From: an uncultured Paracoccus sp.
GTDB lineage: Bacteria > Pseudomonadota > Alphaproteobacteria > Rhodobacterales > Rhodobacteraceae
Length of the DNA: 64,000 nt
Direction: 5' to 3'
Assembly: GCF_945915435.1 (NCBI RefSeq)
Contig: NZ_CAMEFG010000009.1
Span: forward strand, 1 to 64,000
In this document: positions 1 through 8,177 of the stretch, piece after piece
Numbering within the stretch: position 1 is the first letter of the stretch
Layout of the letters: each line of letters begins with the position of its first letter
Notes under the pieces: generated by a model
What the model was told of the DNA's origin: nothing
Databases searched by the model: none
What the model saw: only the letters and a program-made list of their open reading frames with translations
Position numbers and translations under genes: made by a program

Positions 1-1054
1 TGTCGCCCGCCAAGGGCAGCTTGACGGTGTTCAGCCAATAGTCCCGGTCGCCGGTATCCTCGCCCGCCGCCTTGTCCGCCGCGATCTTGTGCAGCATTGC
101 GTCGCGGACCTCTGCCGGGTCTGACTTCCGCACCGCCGCCATGTTGCGGACGGGCGGACCCCCGGCAATATGCGCTGGCGGACTCTGCGCGGGCGCAGCA
201 GGGGCCACGCCCCGCCCGACCAAGGGCTGACCACCAGAAAACCCAACTTGCCCGTCAGCGGGCCGCCCCGTGGTTCCTGTGGGCATCGCCTGCCCGTCAA
301 GAGAAGGTGATGGCGGCGTTGCTGGTGCCATTTGTGCAGGCTGGGCGGGCCGATTATTCGCCTTGTTCGCCTCGGCAAAATCAGCCCGTAACCGTTCCAG
401 ACGTGACGCGGGCACGACGGCCAACTGGTCAAGGCGCAGATCGCCCCCTTCCAGCGTCTGATAGGTTCCTCGCTGCACAGCGGCTGGCGAAGTTTCCGGC
501 ACTTCCTTTCCATCGCGATCATAGAAGATCGTTCCCGCGACCAGCGCACCGCCTTTGGACAGAAATTCCAGCTTCGCCCCGTCATCGGTGCCCAGCGCCT
601 TTGATCCTGTAGCACGAACAGTCGCCCCGTCCATGAGAACGAACAATCGCCAGCCGCGTGGGGTGCGCCCCACAATGCAGCGCCCCCGTAGTTCTGCTAG
701 CAGCCCAAAGAAAACCTGCCCGAGAGGGTGAGAGGCCCAATCCGCATCATTCATGGTCACGCGCTTGGGTGGGTCCAGATCGAAGCCGAACAGATGCACC
801 ACCCGGCCATCCGACAGCCGGTATTCCCCCAGCCTGATGCCCATGCGCCCGGCATTGGCGTCCCATTGCATTGAAGCAACGGCCTGCGGGTCGCTGCTGG
901 CGTTATTCCAACCGCCGGTGTCGGCGGCGGGTGCCTTTTTGAATGTAGCGGGCAGCATAGCGTAGCCCTTGGCCGCCAGTTCAAGCGCCTGATCCCGCAG
1001 GGATTTGGCAGCATTCACTTGCCCCTGTGGGGTGATTGAACTATGGTTGTTCAT
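1..1054 (-). CDS. Bifunctional primase-polymerase (prim-pol)-like replication protein, C-terminus beyond window edge
   Basis: Manual translation from ATG at 1054 stays open for 351 codons to base 1 (MNNHSSITPQGQVNAAKSLRDQALELAAKGYAMLPATFKKAPAADTGGWNN...FGFDLDPPKRV...GRTPRGWRLFVLMDG...). DxD-like motif and RTPxGxR-like motif; absent from the ORF track because it has no stop in the window. Confidence 0.6.
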   Translation of the reverse strand, partial: MNNHSSITPQGQVNAAKSLRDQALELAAKGYAMLPATFKKAPAADTGGWNNASSDPQAVASMQWDANAGRMGIRLGEYRLSDGRVVHLFGFDLDPPKRVTMNDADWASHPLGQVFFGLLAELRGRCIVGRTPRGWRLFVLMDGATVRATGSKALGTDDGAKLEFLSKGGALVAGTIFYDRDGKEVPETSPAAVQRGTYQTLEGGDLRLDQLAVVPASRLERLRADFAEANKANNRPAQPAQMAPATPPSPSLDGQAMPTGTTGRPADGQVGFSGGQPLVGRGVAPAAPAQSPPAHIAGGPPVRNMAAVRKSDPAEVRDAMLHKIAADKAAGEDTGDRDYWLNTVKLPLAGD

Positions 1055-1122
1055 AGACGTAAACTTTCGTTTGCGCCTCGCCGGGCGCTGTTTCTGGTTG
1101 ATATGTCGGGATAGACAAGAAG

Positions 1123-1150
1123 CGCCCCCGCAGCTGCCGCGGCGGGGGCG
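1123..1150 (-). terminator. Putative intrinsic terminator/attenuator between the 191-aa ORF and the prim-pol ORF
   Basis: 9-bp perfect stem CGCCCCCGC / GCGGGGGCG, 10-nt loop, followed on the minus strand by CTTCTTGTCT. Confidence 0.5.
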
Positions 1151-1155
1151 TTCGG

Positions 1156-1731
1156 TCATTTAGGCAAGAGCGTCTCGCGCAACGCCAGCAAGACACCGTG
1201 TCCTATCCGCCAATGGTGAAAGAGCGCAAACAGTGCCGCAGTCAGTTGTTCGGCATCCCTTCTGGCCTCTGCCTTCCGCGCTTCCGGGTCGTAATGCATC
1301 CCCACACGGCCACCGTCTTGAGCGAGAAACACCGACTGGCGCAGGTTGTCTGCCGCTTGCACAGCCTTCACCCCATACAAGGCGAGGTAATGGGCTGTCT
1401 GGTCGGCCACCGAGTGATCGACGCCCGCCCGTATCTTCGCCATTGTGATTTCCATCGCGCTGGCTGCCGCTGTGAGGTTTGCCGCAGCCAGCGCCTCGGC
1501 AGTTTCGGCTTGTTCGCGGGCGTCCCGCAACGCGGTCCATTGCAGCCAAGCCGCGTGTTCCGCTGCCCGGTCAGCTTCGCGTCTGGCCTTTTCCTGTTTA
1601 GCGGCTGCCGCTTCCTTTTCCGCCTGTTCCTTGCGCTGTGCCGTGGATCGTTCCAGCGCTGCGAGCAGGGATTCAGTGCTGTCGTCGACGTCGTCGTTGA
1701 TTAAAGACGGTGATTGAACTTGGACAGTCAT
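1156..1731 (-). CDS. Hypothetical protein with an Ala/Glu-rich probable coiled coil
   Basis: 191-aa ORF 12 nt downstream of alpA; charged heptad-rich N-terminal half; no family recognised. Confidence 0.6.
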   Translation of the reverse strand: MTVQVQSPSLINDDVDDSTESLLAALERSTAQRKEQAEKEAAAAKQEKARREADRAAEHAAWLQWTALRDAREQAETAEALAAANLTAAASAMEITMAKIRAGVDHSVADQTAHYLALYGVKAVQAADNLRQSVFLAQDGGRVGMHYDPEARKAEARRDAEQLTAALFALFHHWRIGHGVLLALRETLLPK

Positions 1732-1743
1732 TGCCCCACCCCC

Positions 1744-1974
1744 TCACGCCAGCCGCCCGGCAAGGGCGTCGTCAATGATCGACACGGGCCAGCGGGTTGA
1801 ACCAGCGATACGGACGGGCTGGATTTTTCCATCCTTGGCCCAACGCCAGATCGTGCTGGGCGCGACGCGCAGCCGCGCTGCCAGTTCCTTGACCGTCAGC
1901 AGTTCAGCGTCGGCAGGCAGCGGGGGCACCCCTTGCGGCAGACGAAAAAGGGTGAAGGGCGTTGCGTGTTGCAT
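1744..1974 (-). CDS. AlpA-like helix-turn-helix regulator/excisionase
   Basis: 76 aa, LLTVKELAARLRVAPSTIWRWAKDGKIQPVRIAGSTRWPVSIIDDAL, a typical AlpA/MerR-type excisionase fold motif. Confidence 0.85.
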   Translation of the reverse strand: MQHATPFTLFRLPQGVPPLPADAELLTVKELAARLRVAPSTIWRWAKDGKIQPVRIAGSTRWPVSIIDDALAGRLA

Positions 1975-2064
1975 GTTCTGTCCTTTCAGGCTGTGTGCCG
2001 CAGGTTGCGCGGCATCTGTCTGAAAAGGTGGCGTCCAAGCCCGTTTGCTTCAATGGAATCCTAT

Positions 2065-2091
2065 GCTTACAGAAATGCCTATTCTGTAAGC
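2065..2091. promoter_or_regulatory. Perfect palindrome, candidate repressor/AlpA operator upstream of alpA
   Basis: GCTTACAGAA-ATGCCTA-TTCTGTAAGC: 10-bp arms, 7-bp spacer. Confidence 0.55.
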
Positions 2092-2696
2092 CAGATGGCG
2101 CGTAGCACCTTTATCAACTTGCGCCGTTCGTCGTCTGCCGATCCCACAAGCCCGTTGCGGTCGCACAGTGACAGATATTCACCCGCCCATTCCGGCGGGG
2201 TTTTGCCCGCTTCGCGAAACAGACGTTCGAGTTCTGCCGCCTTGTCGGCGTTGTCGCGGGCCAGTGCCGCCGCCAGCGTTAGCTGTTCAGGAAAGGCGAA
2301 CCCGCCAAGTCCGCGCTGAAACGCCTGAACCTCATCCGGTGACGGAACGCCCCCGTCGTGCCCGCCGTAGCGGTTTCTGATCCATCGGGTTAGTTTCTGT
2401 TCCCCCGGCGGGTGGTCCAGCCCGTCGCCGCGCAGATTGTTTGCCAGAACCTGCACCGACCACAGCCCCAACCGCTTGCCCCAGTCCGCCGCGCCAGCCA
2501 GTGCGGCCCGCTGCGCCCGCAAATCCCGTGAAAGGTTCCCTCTGCCGACAGGGGCAGCAGCCATGACACGCGCCAGAAGTGCCCGGCGGGGTTCATAGTC
2601 CAGCGAACAGGACGGCGTGTGTGCAAGATCGCGCTTCATTGCGGCAATGATCCCCTGCCAATCTTCGGCGGCCAGCTTGTTCTTTGCGCCCGTCAT
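2079..2696 (-). CDS. Hypothetical protein, translationally coupled to the integrase
   Basis: 205-aa ORF; its ATG overlaps the integrase stop (2693-2696); no family recognised. Confidence 0.65.
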   Translation of the reverse strand: MTGAKNKLAAEDWQGIIAAMKRDLAHTPSCSLDYEPRRALLARVMAAAPVGRGNLSRDLRAQRAALAGAADWGKRLGLWSVQVLANNLRGDGLDHPPGEQKLTRWIRNRYGGHDGGVPSPDEVQAFQRGLGGFAFPEQLTLAAALARDNADKAAELERLFREAGKTPPEWAGEYLSLCDRNGLVGSADDERRKLIKVLRAIWLTE

Positions 2697-4021
2697 CCCG
2701 TCACCCTTGATAGGGGGGCGATAGGCACCACGTTCGCGCTACCGTCCGCGTCGCCCCGGTCCAGCCGGGTAACGCCCTTGTCGATCCACCCCGCCCATGT
2801 CTGCATCAGCTTGCGTCGCTTGGTCAGGTGGCCGGTGCGCAGGTAGGCCGCTTCCACCTTGTCGGCATTGACATGGGCCAGCGCCGCCTCGGCAATCTCA
2901 CGGGGAAAACTGGTCTGTTCCGCGCACCAGTCACGGAAGGCCGACCGAAGCCCGTGCATGGTCGTCCGGTCCCGCCAGCCCATGCGGTCCAGCAGGACCA
3001 GCATCGCCATGTTTGATAACCCCACGGGTTTACCGCCCTTCCAGCGCGGGGCGGGAAAGATCGGCGCATCCGCTGCACCTCCGGTCAGCGGCTTGGCCCT
3101 TTCAAGAAGGGTGATGGCCTGCGGCACCAGCGGCACGACATGTTCACGCCCGGCCTTCATCCGCGACGCGGGCACCCGCCAGACCGGCCCGCCTTCCGCC
3201 TGCATTTCGATCTCGCCCCACGTCGCCCCGATCACTTCCCCGGTGCGGGCGGCGGTCAGCACCAGCCATTCCGCCGCCAGCGCCGCGACGCTGTCGCCCT
3301 GCCGCGCCCGAAGGGCATGAACGAACGCAGGCACATCCTTCCACGACAGCGCCCGCTGGTGGATCACACGGGCGGCCTTGGGCATGGCCCCCAGCAAAGG
3401 TTCAAGCCCTCCCTTCCAGATCGCCGGGTTGGGGTCTGTGCGGTCGCCTGCGGCAATGGCGGCATCCATCACCCTTTCGATCCGCCCGCGCAGCCGGGTC
3501 GCGGTCTCGGGCTTCTTGCGCCAGATCGGTTCCAGCACCGCCAGAACATCCGCCCGCGTGACCTGTGCCACGGGCTTGTCGCCCAGCGCAGCGGCATCCT
3601 TGAGAAGTGTAGCCCGCCACTGGTAACGATGCTTGGCGTTGCGCCAAGCGTGCTCATGCGTCGCGATGTAGCGTTCCGCCCATAGCGCGAAGGTTGCCGC
3701 CTTCACCCTTTTTCTTTCCTGTTCGGCTTCGGCCTGCGCTTCCCGCGCTGCGTCACGCTTGTCGATTGGATCGAAACCATGCGCCAGATGGTCACGCGCC
3801 GCAGCGGCCAGCTGTCGGGCGTCCACCAGCGCAACGCCGCCCTTACCGGCAACGCCAAGCCCCATTTCCCGGCGACGTCCTGCCGGGCTGGTATAGATGA
3901 ACGACCACTTGCGCCGCCCGTCCTGTGCGACGATCAGGTAAAGCCCGCCGCCGTCGCTGTGCTTTCCTGCTGCCGCTGTCTCGACCGTTCGGGCGGTCAG
4001 CCGGTTTAATGTTCGGGCCAT
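2693..4021 (-). CDS. Tyrosine-type recombinase/integrase, P4-type with DUF4102-like N-terminus
   Basis: 442 aa; N-terminal MARTLNRLTARTVETAAAGKHSDGGGLYLIVAQDGRRKWSFIYTSPAGRRREMGLG; C-terminal R...HGLR...H...Y catalytic pattern. Confidence 0.95.
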   Translation of the reverse strand: MARTLNRLTARTVETAAAGKHSDGGGLYLIVAQDGRRKWSFIYTSPAGRRREMGLGVAGKGGVALVDARQLAAAARDHLAHGFDPIDKRDAAREAQAEAEQERKRVKAATFALWAERYIATHEHAWRNAKHRYQWRATLLKDAAALGDKPVAQVTRADVLAVLEPIWRKKPETATRLRGRIERVMDAAIAAGDRTDPNPAIWKGGLEPLLGAMPKAARVIHQRALSWKDVPAFVHALRARQGDSVAALAAEWLVLTAARTGEVIGATWGEIEMQAEGGPVWRVPASRMKAGREHVVPLVPQAITLLERAKPLTGGAADAPIFPAPRWKGGKPVGLSNMAMLVLLDRMGWRDRTTMHGLRSAFRDWCAEQTSFPREIAEAALAHVNADKVEAAYLRTGHLTKRRKLMQTWAGWIDKGVTRLDRGDADGSANVVPIAPLSRVTG

Positions 4022-4072
4022 TCTCTCACCTTTTCCTTGCTTGCCATCGTGCCGGGCGCGGCGGGCGGGCGC

Positions 4073-4110
4073 TGTGGGGTTGAGGGTCCAGCCCCACAGT
4101 CAGCCCCACA
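4073..4110. repeat. Iteron-like repeats: two direct CAGCCCCACA copies plus one inverted 9/10 copy
   Basis: TGTGGGGTTG (4073-4082), CAGCCCCACA (4089-4098), CAGCCCCACA (4101-4110). Confidence 0.7.
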
Positions 4111-4350
4111 ATTATGCTGCGATCTGGTGAGAGGTCAAGAGTCTGCACGAGACAGTATCGGAGTATAAACTACAGATAAACATAAATATTAATGAGTTTT
4201 AAGATGCCGCCTGCGATAATAGGAAACATCAGTGTGGCGGACCTCGGCTCCACCAGTTCCATCCCCCGCGATCCCGGAAAACTTGCGCTTGTGGTTGGGC
4301 TTGGCCATGCTGGGCCATATTGCAGTGCATTTTCAAAAAGGGGGACGACC

Positions 4351-6087
4351 ATGACGATGATTTCCCGATTCCGGCTGTCCGGCGCGGCGGGTTTGCTGGC
4401 GGCGCTGTCCATGCCCGCCGCGGCGCAAGAGGCCGCGATCTATTCCGGCATGGACCGCGTTCATCCGGTCTGGGCCGAGAACGGCATGGTGTCGGCCCAG
4501 GAACAACTCGCGGCCGAGATCGGACGCGATATCCTGGCCCAGGGCGGCAATGCCGTCGATGCGGGCATCGCGGTCGCCTTCGCGCTGGCCGTGACCCTGC
4601 CGCGCGCGGGCAATCTGGGCGGGGGCGGCTTCATGCTGGTCCATGACGCCGAAAGTGGCGAAACCCACGCCATCGATTATCGCGAGATGGCCCCGGCGGG
4701 CGCGACCCGCGACATGTTCCTTGACGCCGAGGGCAATGCCGACAGCGAGCTGTCGCGCTATTCCGGCGCGGCCTCGGGCGTGCCGGGGACGGTGGCGGGG
4801 ATGAAGCTGGTCCATGACGAATACGGCTCGATGGACTGGGCCGAGATCGTCGCCCCCGCGATCCGCTTGGCCGAGGAAGGCATCACCGTCACCCCCGACC
4901 TGGCCGACAGCCTTGAGGCGATGCAGGAACGGCTGACACATTATCCTTCGGCTGCCAGGATCTTCTACAAGGAAGGGGGCGAGTTCTATCGCCCCGGCGA
5001 CACGCTGGTTCAGGCCGATCTGGCCAATACGCTGCGAAAGATCGCCGAGGAAGGCCCGGACGGTTTCTATCGCGGCGAGGTGGCCGAGGCCATCGCCCGC
5101 GCCGTCACCGAGGCGGGCGGCGACATGACCACCGAGGACCTGGCGAACTACCGCGCCGTCACGCGCGAGCCGGTGCGCGGCACCTATCGCGGATATGAAA
5201 TCGTCTCGATGCCGCCGCCGTCCTCGGGCGGCATCCACCTGATCCAGATCCTGAACGCGCTGGAGGGCTATCCCATCGGCGCGCTTGGCGAGAATTCGTC
5301 CGAGACGATCCACCTGATGGCCGAGGCGATGAAGATCGCCTATGCCGACCGCTCGGAATATCTGGGCGACCCGGATTTCGTCGATGTGCCGGTGGATGCG
5401 CTGACCGGCAAGGATTACGCCGCCGAGATGCGCGCCCGCATCAACACAGGCTTCGCGACGCCTTCGGAACTGATCCGCCCCGCCGATCTGGCGCCTTACG
5501 AATCCGACCAGACGACGCATTATTCGATCATCGACAAGGACGGGAACGCGGTCTCGAACACCTACACGATCAACTTTTCCTATGGGTCGGGGCTGGTGGC
5601 CGAGGGCACGGGCGTGCTGATGAACAACGAGATGGACGACTTTTCCGCCAAGCCCGGCGTGCCCAATGCCTACGGGCTGATCGGCGGCGATGCCAATGCA
5701 GTCGAGGCGGGCAAGCGCCCGCTGTCCTCGATGACGCCGACGCTGGTTCTGCGCGATGGCGAGATCTGGCTGGTCACCGGCTCGCCCGGCGGGGCGCGGA
5801 TCATCACCACGGTCTTGCAGGTCGTGATGAACATGATCGACCACGGCATGAACGTGGCCGAGGCCAGCCATGCCCCGCGCATCCATCACCAATGGCTGCC
5901 CGATGAGCTGCGCATCGAACAGGGCATCAGCCTTGACACGCAGCGCGCGCTTCAGGCCAAGGGGCACCGGCTGTCACTGGAAGAGGTCATGGGTTCGACC
6001 CAATCGGTCATGCGCGACCCGGAAAGCGGCGTCCTGCTGGGCGCCTCGGACCCCCGGCGGGCGGGTGCTGCGACGGTGGGTTACTGA
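4351..6087 (+). CDS. ggt: Gamma-glutamyltransferase precursor
   Basis: GNAVDAGIAVAFALAVTLPRAGNLGGGGFMLVHD, internal TTHYSIIDKDGNAVSNTYTINFSYGSG autoprocessing region; signal peptide MTMISRFRLSGAAGLLAALSMPAAAQ supports the start at 4351. Confidence 0.95.
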   Translation: MTMISRFRLSGAAGLLAALSMPAAAQEAAIYSGMDRVHPVWAENGMVSAQEQLAAEIGRDILAQGGNAVDAGIAVAFALAVTLPRAGNLGGGGFMLVHDAESGETHAIDYREMAPAGATRDMFLDAEGNADSELSRYSGAASGVPGTVAGMKLVHDEYGSMDWAEIVAPAIRLAEEGITVTPDLADSLEAMQERLTHYPSAARIFYKEGGEFYRPGDTLVQADLANTLRKIAEEGPDGFYRGEVAEAIARAVTEAGGDMTTEDLANYRAVTREPVRGTYRGYEIVSMPPPSSGGIHLIQILNALEGYPIGALGENSSETIHLMAEAMKIAYADRSEYLGDPDFVDVPVDALTGKDYAAEMRARINTGFATPSELIRPADLAPYESDQTTHYSIIDKDGNAVSNTYTINFSYGSGLVAEGTGVLMNNEMDDFSAKPGVPNAYGLIGGDANAVEAGKRPLSSMTPTLVLRDGEIWLVTGSPGGARIITTVLQVVMNMIDHGMNVAEASHAPRIHHQWLPDELRIEQGISLDTQRALQAKGHRLSLEEVMGSTQSVMRDPESGVLLGASDPRRAGAATVGY

Positions 6088-6098
6088 ACCCGCAAAGC

Positions 6099-6126
6099 GC
6101 GGCGCCCGCGGCTGGCCGGGCGCCGC
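6099..6126. terminator. Putative bidirectional terminator between convergent ggt and the response regulator
   Basis: 10-bp perfect stem GCGGCGCCCG / CGGGCGCCGC with 8-nt loop; weak U-tracts. Confidence 0.5.
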
Positions 6127-6175
6127 CTGCAACGCCCGCCCAAGCGGTGCGGTCGCCGGGCCGGACCTCTTGCCG

Positions 6176-6799
6176 CTATGCGGCAAGCCGCAGCAGAATG
6201 GCCACCCGCGCCGCTTCGGCGCGGTTGTTGATGCCCAGCTTGCGGTAGAGTTCCTTGATGTAATGGCTGACCGTATGTTCGGAAATTTCCAGCGCCAAGG
6301 CGATCGAGCCGGTGCGTTCGCCCTGCCCCAGCAGCGACAGGACCTGCTTTTCGCGGCGTGAAAGATGGACATCGGGCGCCTCGCCCGCGGGGACCGGCCC
6401 GCCGCGCAGGCGATGGGTGAAGGCCAGCGTATTCTCGATCTTCAGATGCAGCAGGTCCAGGTCGATGGGCTTGGTCAGGTAGTCGATAGCCCCGGCGCGC
6501 AGCCCCTTCAACTGCGGCTCACGCGAGGACAGGGCAGTCAGGAAGATGAAGGCGGTCGTTTCGGCCAGCCTGTCCGATCCGCGCAACCCCTCCAGCAGTT
6601 CAAAGCCGTTGCGGTCGGGCAGCATGACGTCGCAAAGCACGATATCGGGGCAATGTCGGGACAGGATGGCCTCGGCCTCGGCGCTGCTTTGCGCGGTCAG
6701 AACCTTGTGGCCGCGCGCGGTCAGTTCCTCTTCCAGCTCTTCCAGCAGGAAACGCTCATCCTCGACGCAAAGGATCGTCCCCGTTATCCGCGCGCTCAT
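6176..6799 (-). CDS. Response regulator, receiver plus LuxR-type HTH
   Basis: ILCVEDERFLLEELEEEL...DIVLCDVMLPDRNGFELL...KPIDLD; C-terminal LSRREKQVLSLLGQGERTGSIALALEISEHTVSHYIKELYRKL. Confidence 0.9.
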   Translation of the reverse strand: MSARITGTILCVEDERFLLEELEEELTARGHKVLTAQSSAEAEAILSRHCPDIVLCDVMLPDRNGFELLEGLRGSDRLAETTAFIFLTALSSREPQLKGLRAGAIDYLTKPIDLDLLHLKIENTLAFTHRLRGGPVPAGEAPDVHLSRREKQVLSLLGQGERTGSIALALEISEHTVSHYIKELYRKLGINNRAEAARVAILLRLAA

Positions 6800-8177
6800 C
6801 CGTATTGTCCCCCAGGGCGGGCAAAGCGACGATGAACATGGTCCCCTCACCCATATGCGAAGTGAACGTGATCTCGCCATCATGCAGCGAAACGATGTCG
6901 CGGGCCAGACTTAACCCGACTCCGACACCCGGCAATGTATGGGCATTTGGCGCGCGATAGAACCTGTCGAAAACAGCAGCTTGTGCGCTTTCGGGGATGC
7001 CCAGCCCCTGATCGCCGACGCGGCAGAGGACGCGCGTGCCTTCCCGCCATGTTTCCAGCAGGACAGGGGCGGGGGCATGGGAATATTTCATCGCATTGGA
7101 CAGAAGGTTCAGCACCACCTGTTCCAGCAGCACCGGATCGCCGTCGACGGGCAGCGGCGTTTCGGACAGGCAGATATCCAGAATTCGCCCCGGATCCGCC
7201 TCTTGCGTCTGCGCGGCGGCGGTTTCGGCGATCTGGTTGAAATCCACGGTGCGGCGCGACAGGGTGATGGCCTGCCCCTCGCTGCTGACGGAATGAAGAA
7301 AGCCGCTCAGCAGCCGTTCCAACCGCTGCGCGGCATCCAGGATGCGGCTGAACTTGGGCTGAAGCCCCTCGGGCAGGCTGGCCGCGTTGTTGCGCAATTG
7401 CCGCTGCGCGATCATGTGGATGATCGAGACCGGCGTGCGGAACTGATGCGAGACGGTGACGATGAAACTGCGGTAGACTTCCTTGCTGCGGCGCTCGGCC
7501 TCCAGCAGGTCGCGCAATTCGCTGGTGCGCGCGGCCACGGTTTCCTCAAGCTGGGCGCGGTGCAGGGTCAATTCCTCTTGCGTGCGCATCACGCGGCGCA
7601 TGTTGCGCCACAAAAGCCCCGCCATGACCATGCCCATCGCAAAGACGCCGAACACGGCCAGCAGCAGCAGGCGAAAGGCGTGCAGCATCTCTTCGCGCCG
7701 GTCGTGCCGGTCGAGGCGGCCGTCCTGCATCGCGGCCAGCGCGATGTCATGCACGACCGAGGAAAGCGCGATGGTGGGCTGGATCAGGGTCACGATTTCC
7801 GCGAAGTCCAGGTTGTCGGCTAGGATCGTCTGGTCCAGGTCGTCCAGCATGGCCTGCGCCTGCCTGACCTGATCGCCCGCCCCGATCGACTGGAAATATT
7901 CCGCCTGCGGCTGGTCCATCATCAGCCCGACGCGGCTATAGAGGATGTCGAAACGTAGCAGGACATCGTCGATATTGCGGTCAAGGCTGACGCGATAGAG
8001 GGTCAGCAGCAGGTTCTGCGCCTCGCGATCCGCCTGCGTGGCGACCCAGAGGTTCGTCTCGACGGCATCCATGCGAAAGGCCCGGTCGATATTGACAAGC
8101 TGGATCAGCGAGTAGGCGAACAGGACGATGAAGCTCGCGAAGGTCGCAAGCGCAAGGTAAGAGCCTTTCAGCGGCAT
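6756..8177 (-). CDS. Membrane sensor histidine kinase
   Basis: Two TM segments flanking a periplasmic helical region, H-box VSHQFRTPVSIIHM, N/G boxes NLLSNAMKYS and GLGIPESAQAAVFDRFYRA. Confidence 0.92.
   Translation of the reverse strand: MPLKGSYLALATFASFIVLFAYSLIQLVNIDRAFRMDAVETNLWVATQADREAQNLLLTLYRVSLDRNIDDVLLRFDILYSRVGLMMDQPQAEYFQSIGAGDQVRQAQAMLDDLDQTILADNLDFAEIVTLIQPTIALSSVVHDIALAAMQDGRLDRHDRREEMLHAFRLLLLAVFGVFAMGMVMAGLLWRNMRRVMRTQEELTLHRAQLEETVAARTSELRDLLEAERRSKEVYRSFIVTVSHQFRTPVSIIHMIAQRQLRNNAASLPEGLQPKFSRILDAAQRLERLLSGFLHSVSSEGQAITLSRRTVDFNQIAETAAAQTQEADPGRILDICLSETPLPVDGDPVLLEQVVLNLLSNAMKYSHAPAPVLLETWREGTRVLCRVGDQGLGIPESAQAAVFDRFYRAPNAHTLPGVGVGLSLARDIVSLHDGEITFTSHMGEGTMFIVALPALGDNTDERADNGDDPLRRG

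Larger units (their letters stand above)
1..4021. mobile_element. Left-edge portion of an integrated genetic island (satellite/PICI-like or P4-like): integrase, orphan ORF, AlpA-like regulator, orphan ORF, prim-pol-like replication protein; continues beyond the window
   Basis: Co-oriented int / orphan / alpA / orphan / primase-like gene block beside housekeeping ggt; the int promoter side faces the chromosome. Confidence 0.75.

Noticed and set aside
31-675. ORFs 31..675(-), 97..612(+) and 757..1014(-) as real genes
   Set aside because: The uninterrupted prim-pol-like minus frame from 1054 to the window edge explains this region better
4247-4256. GGCTCCACCA as the 3' end of a tRNA or tmRNA
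   Set aside because: No T-arm (GTTCNANNC) at the required upstream distance; retained only as a possible att-region motif
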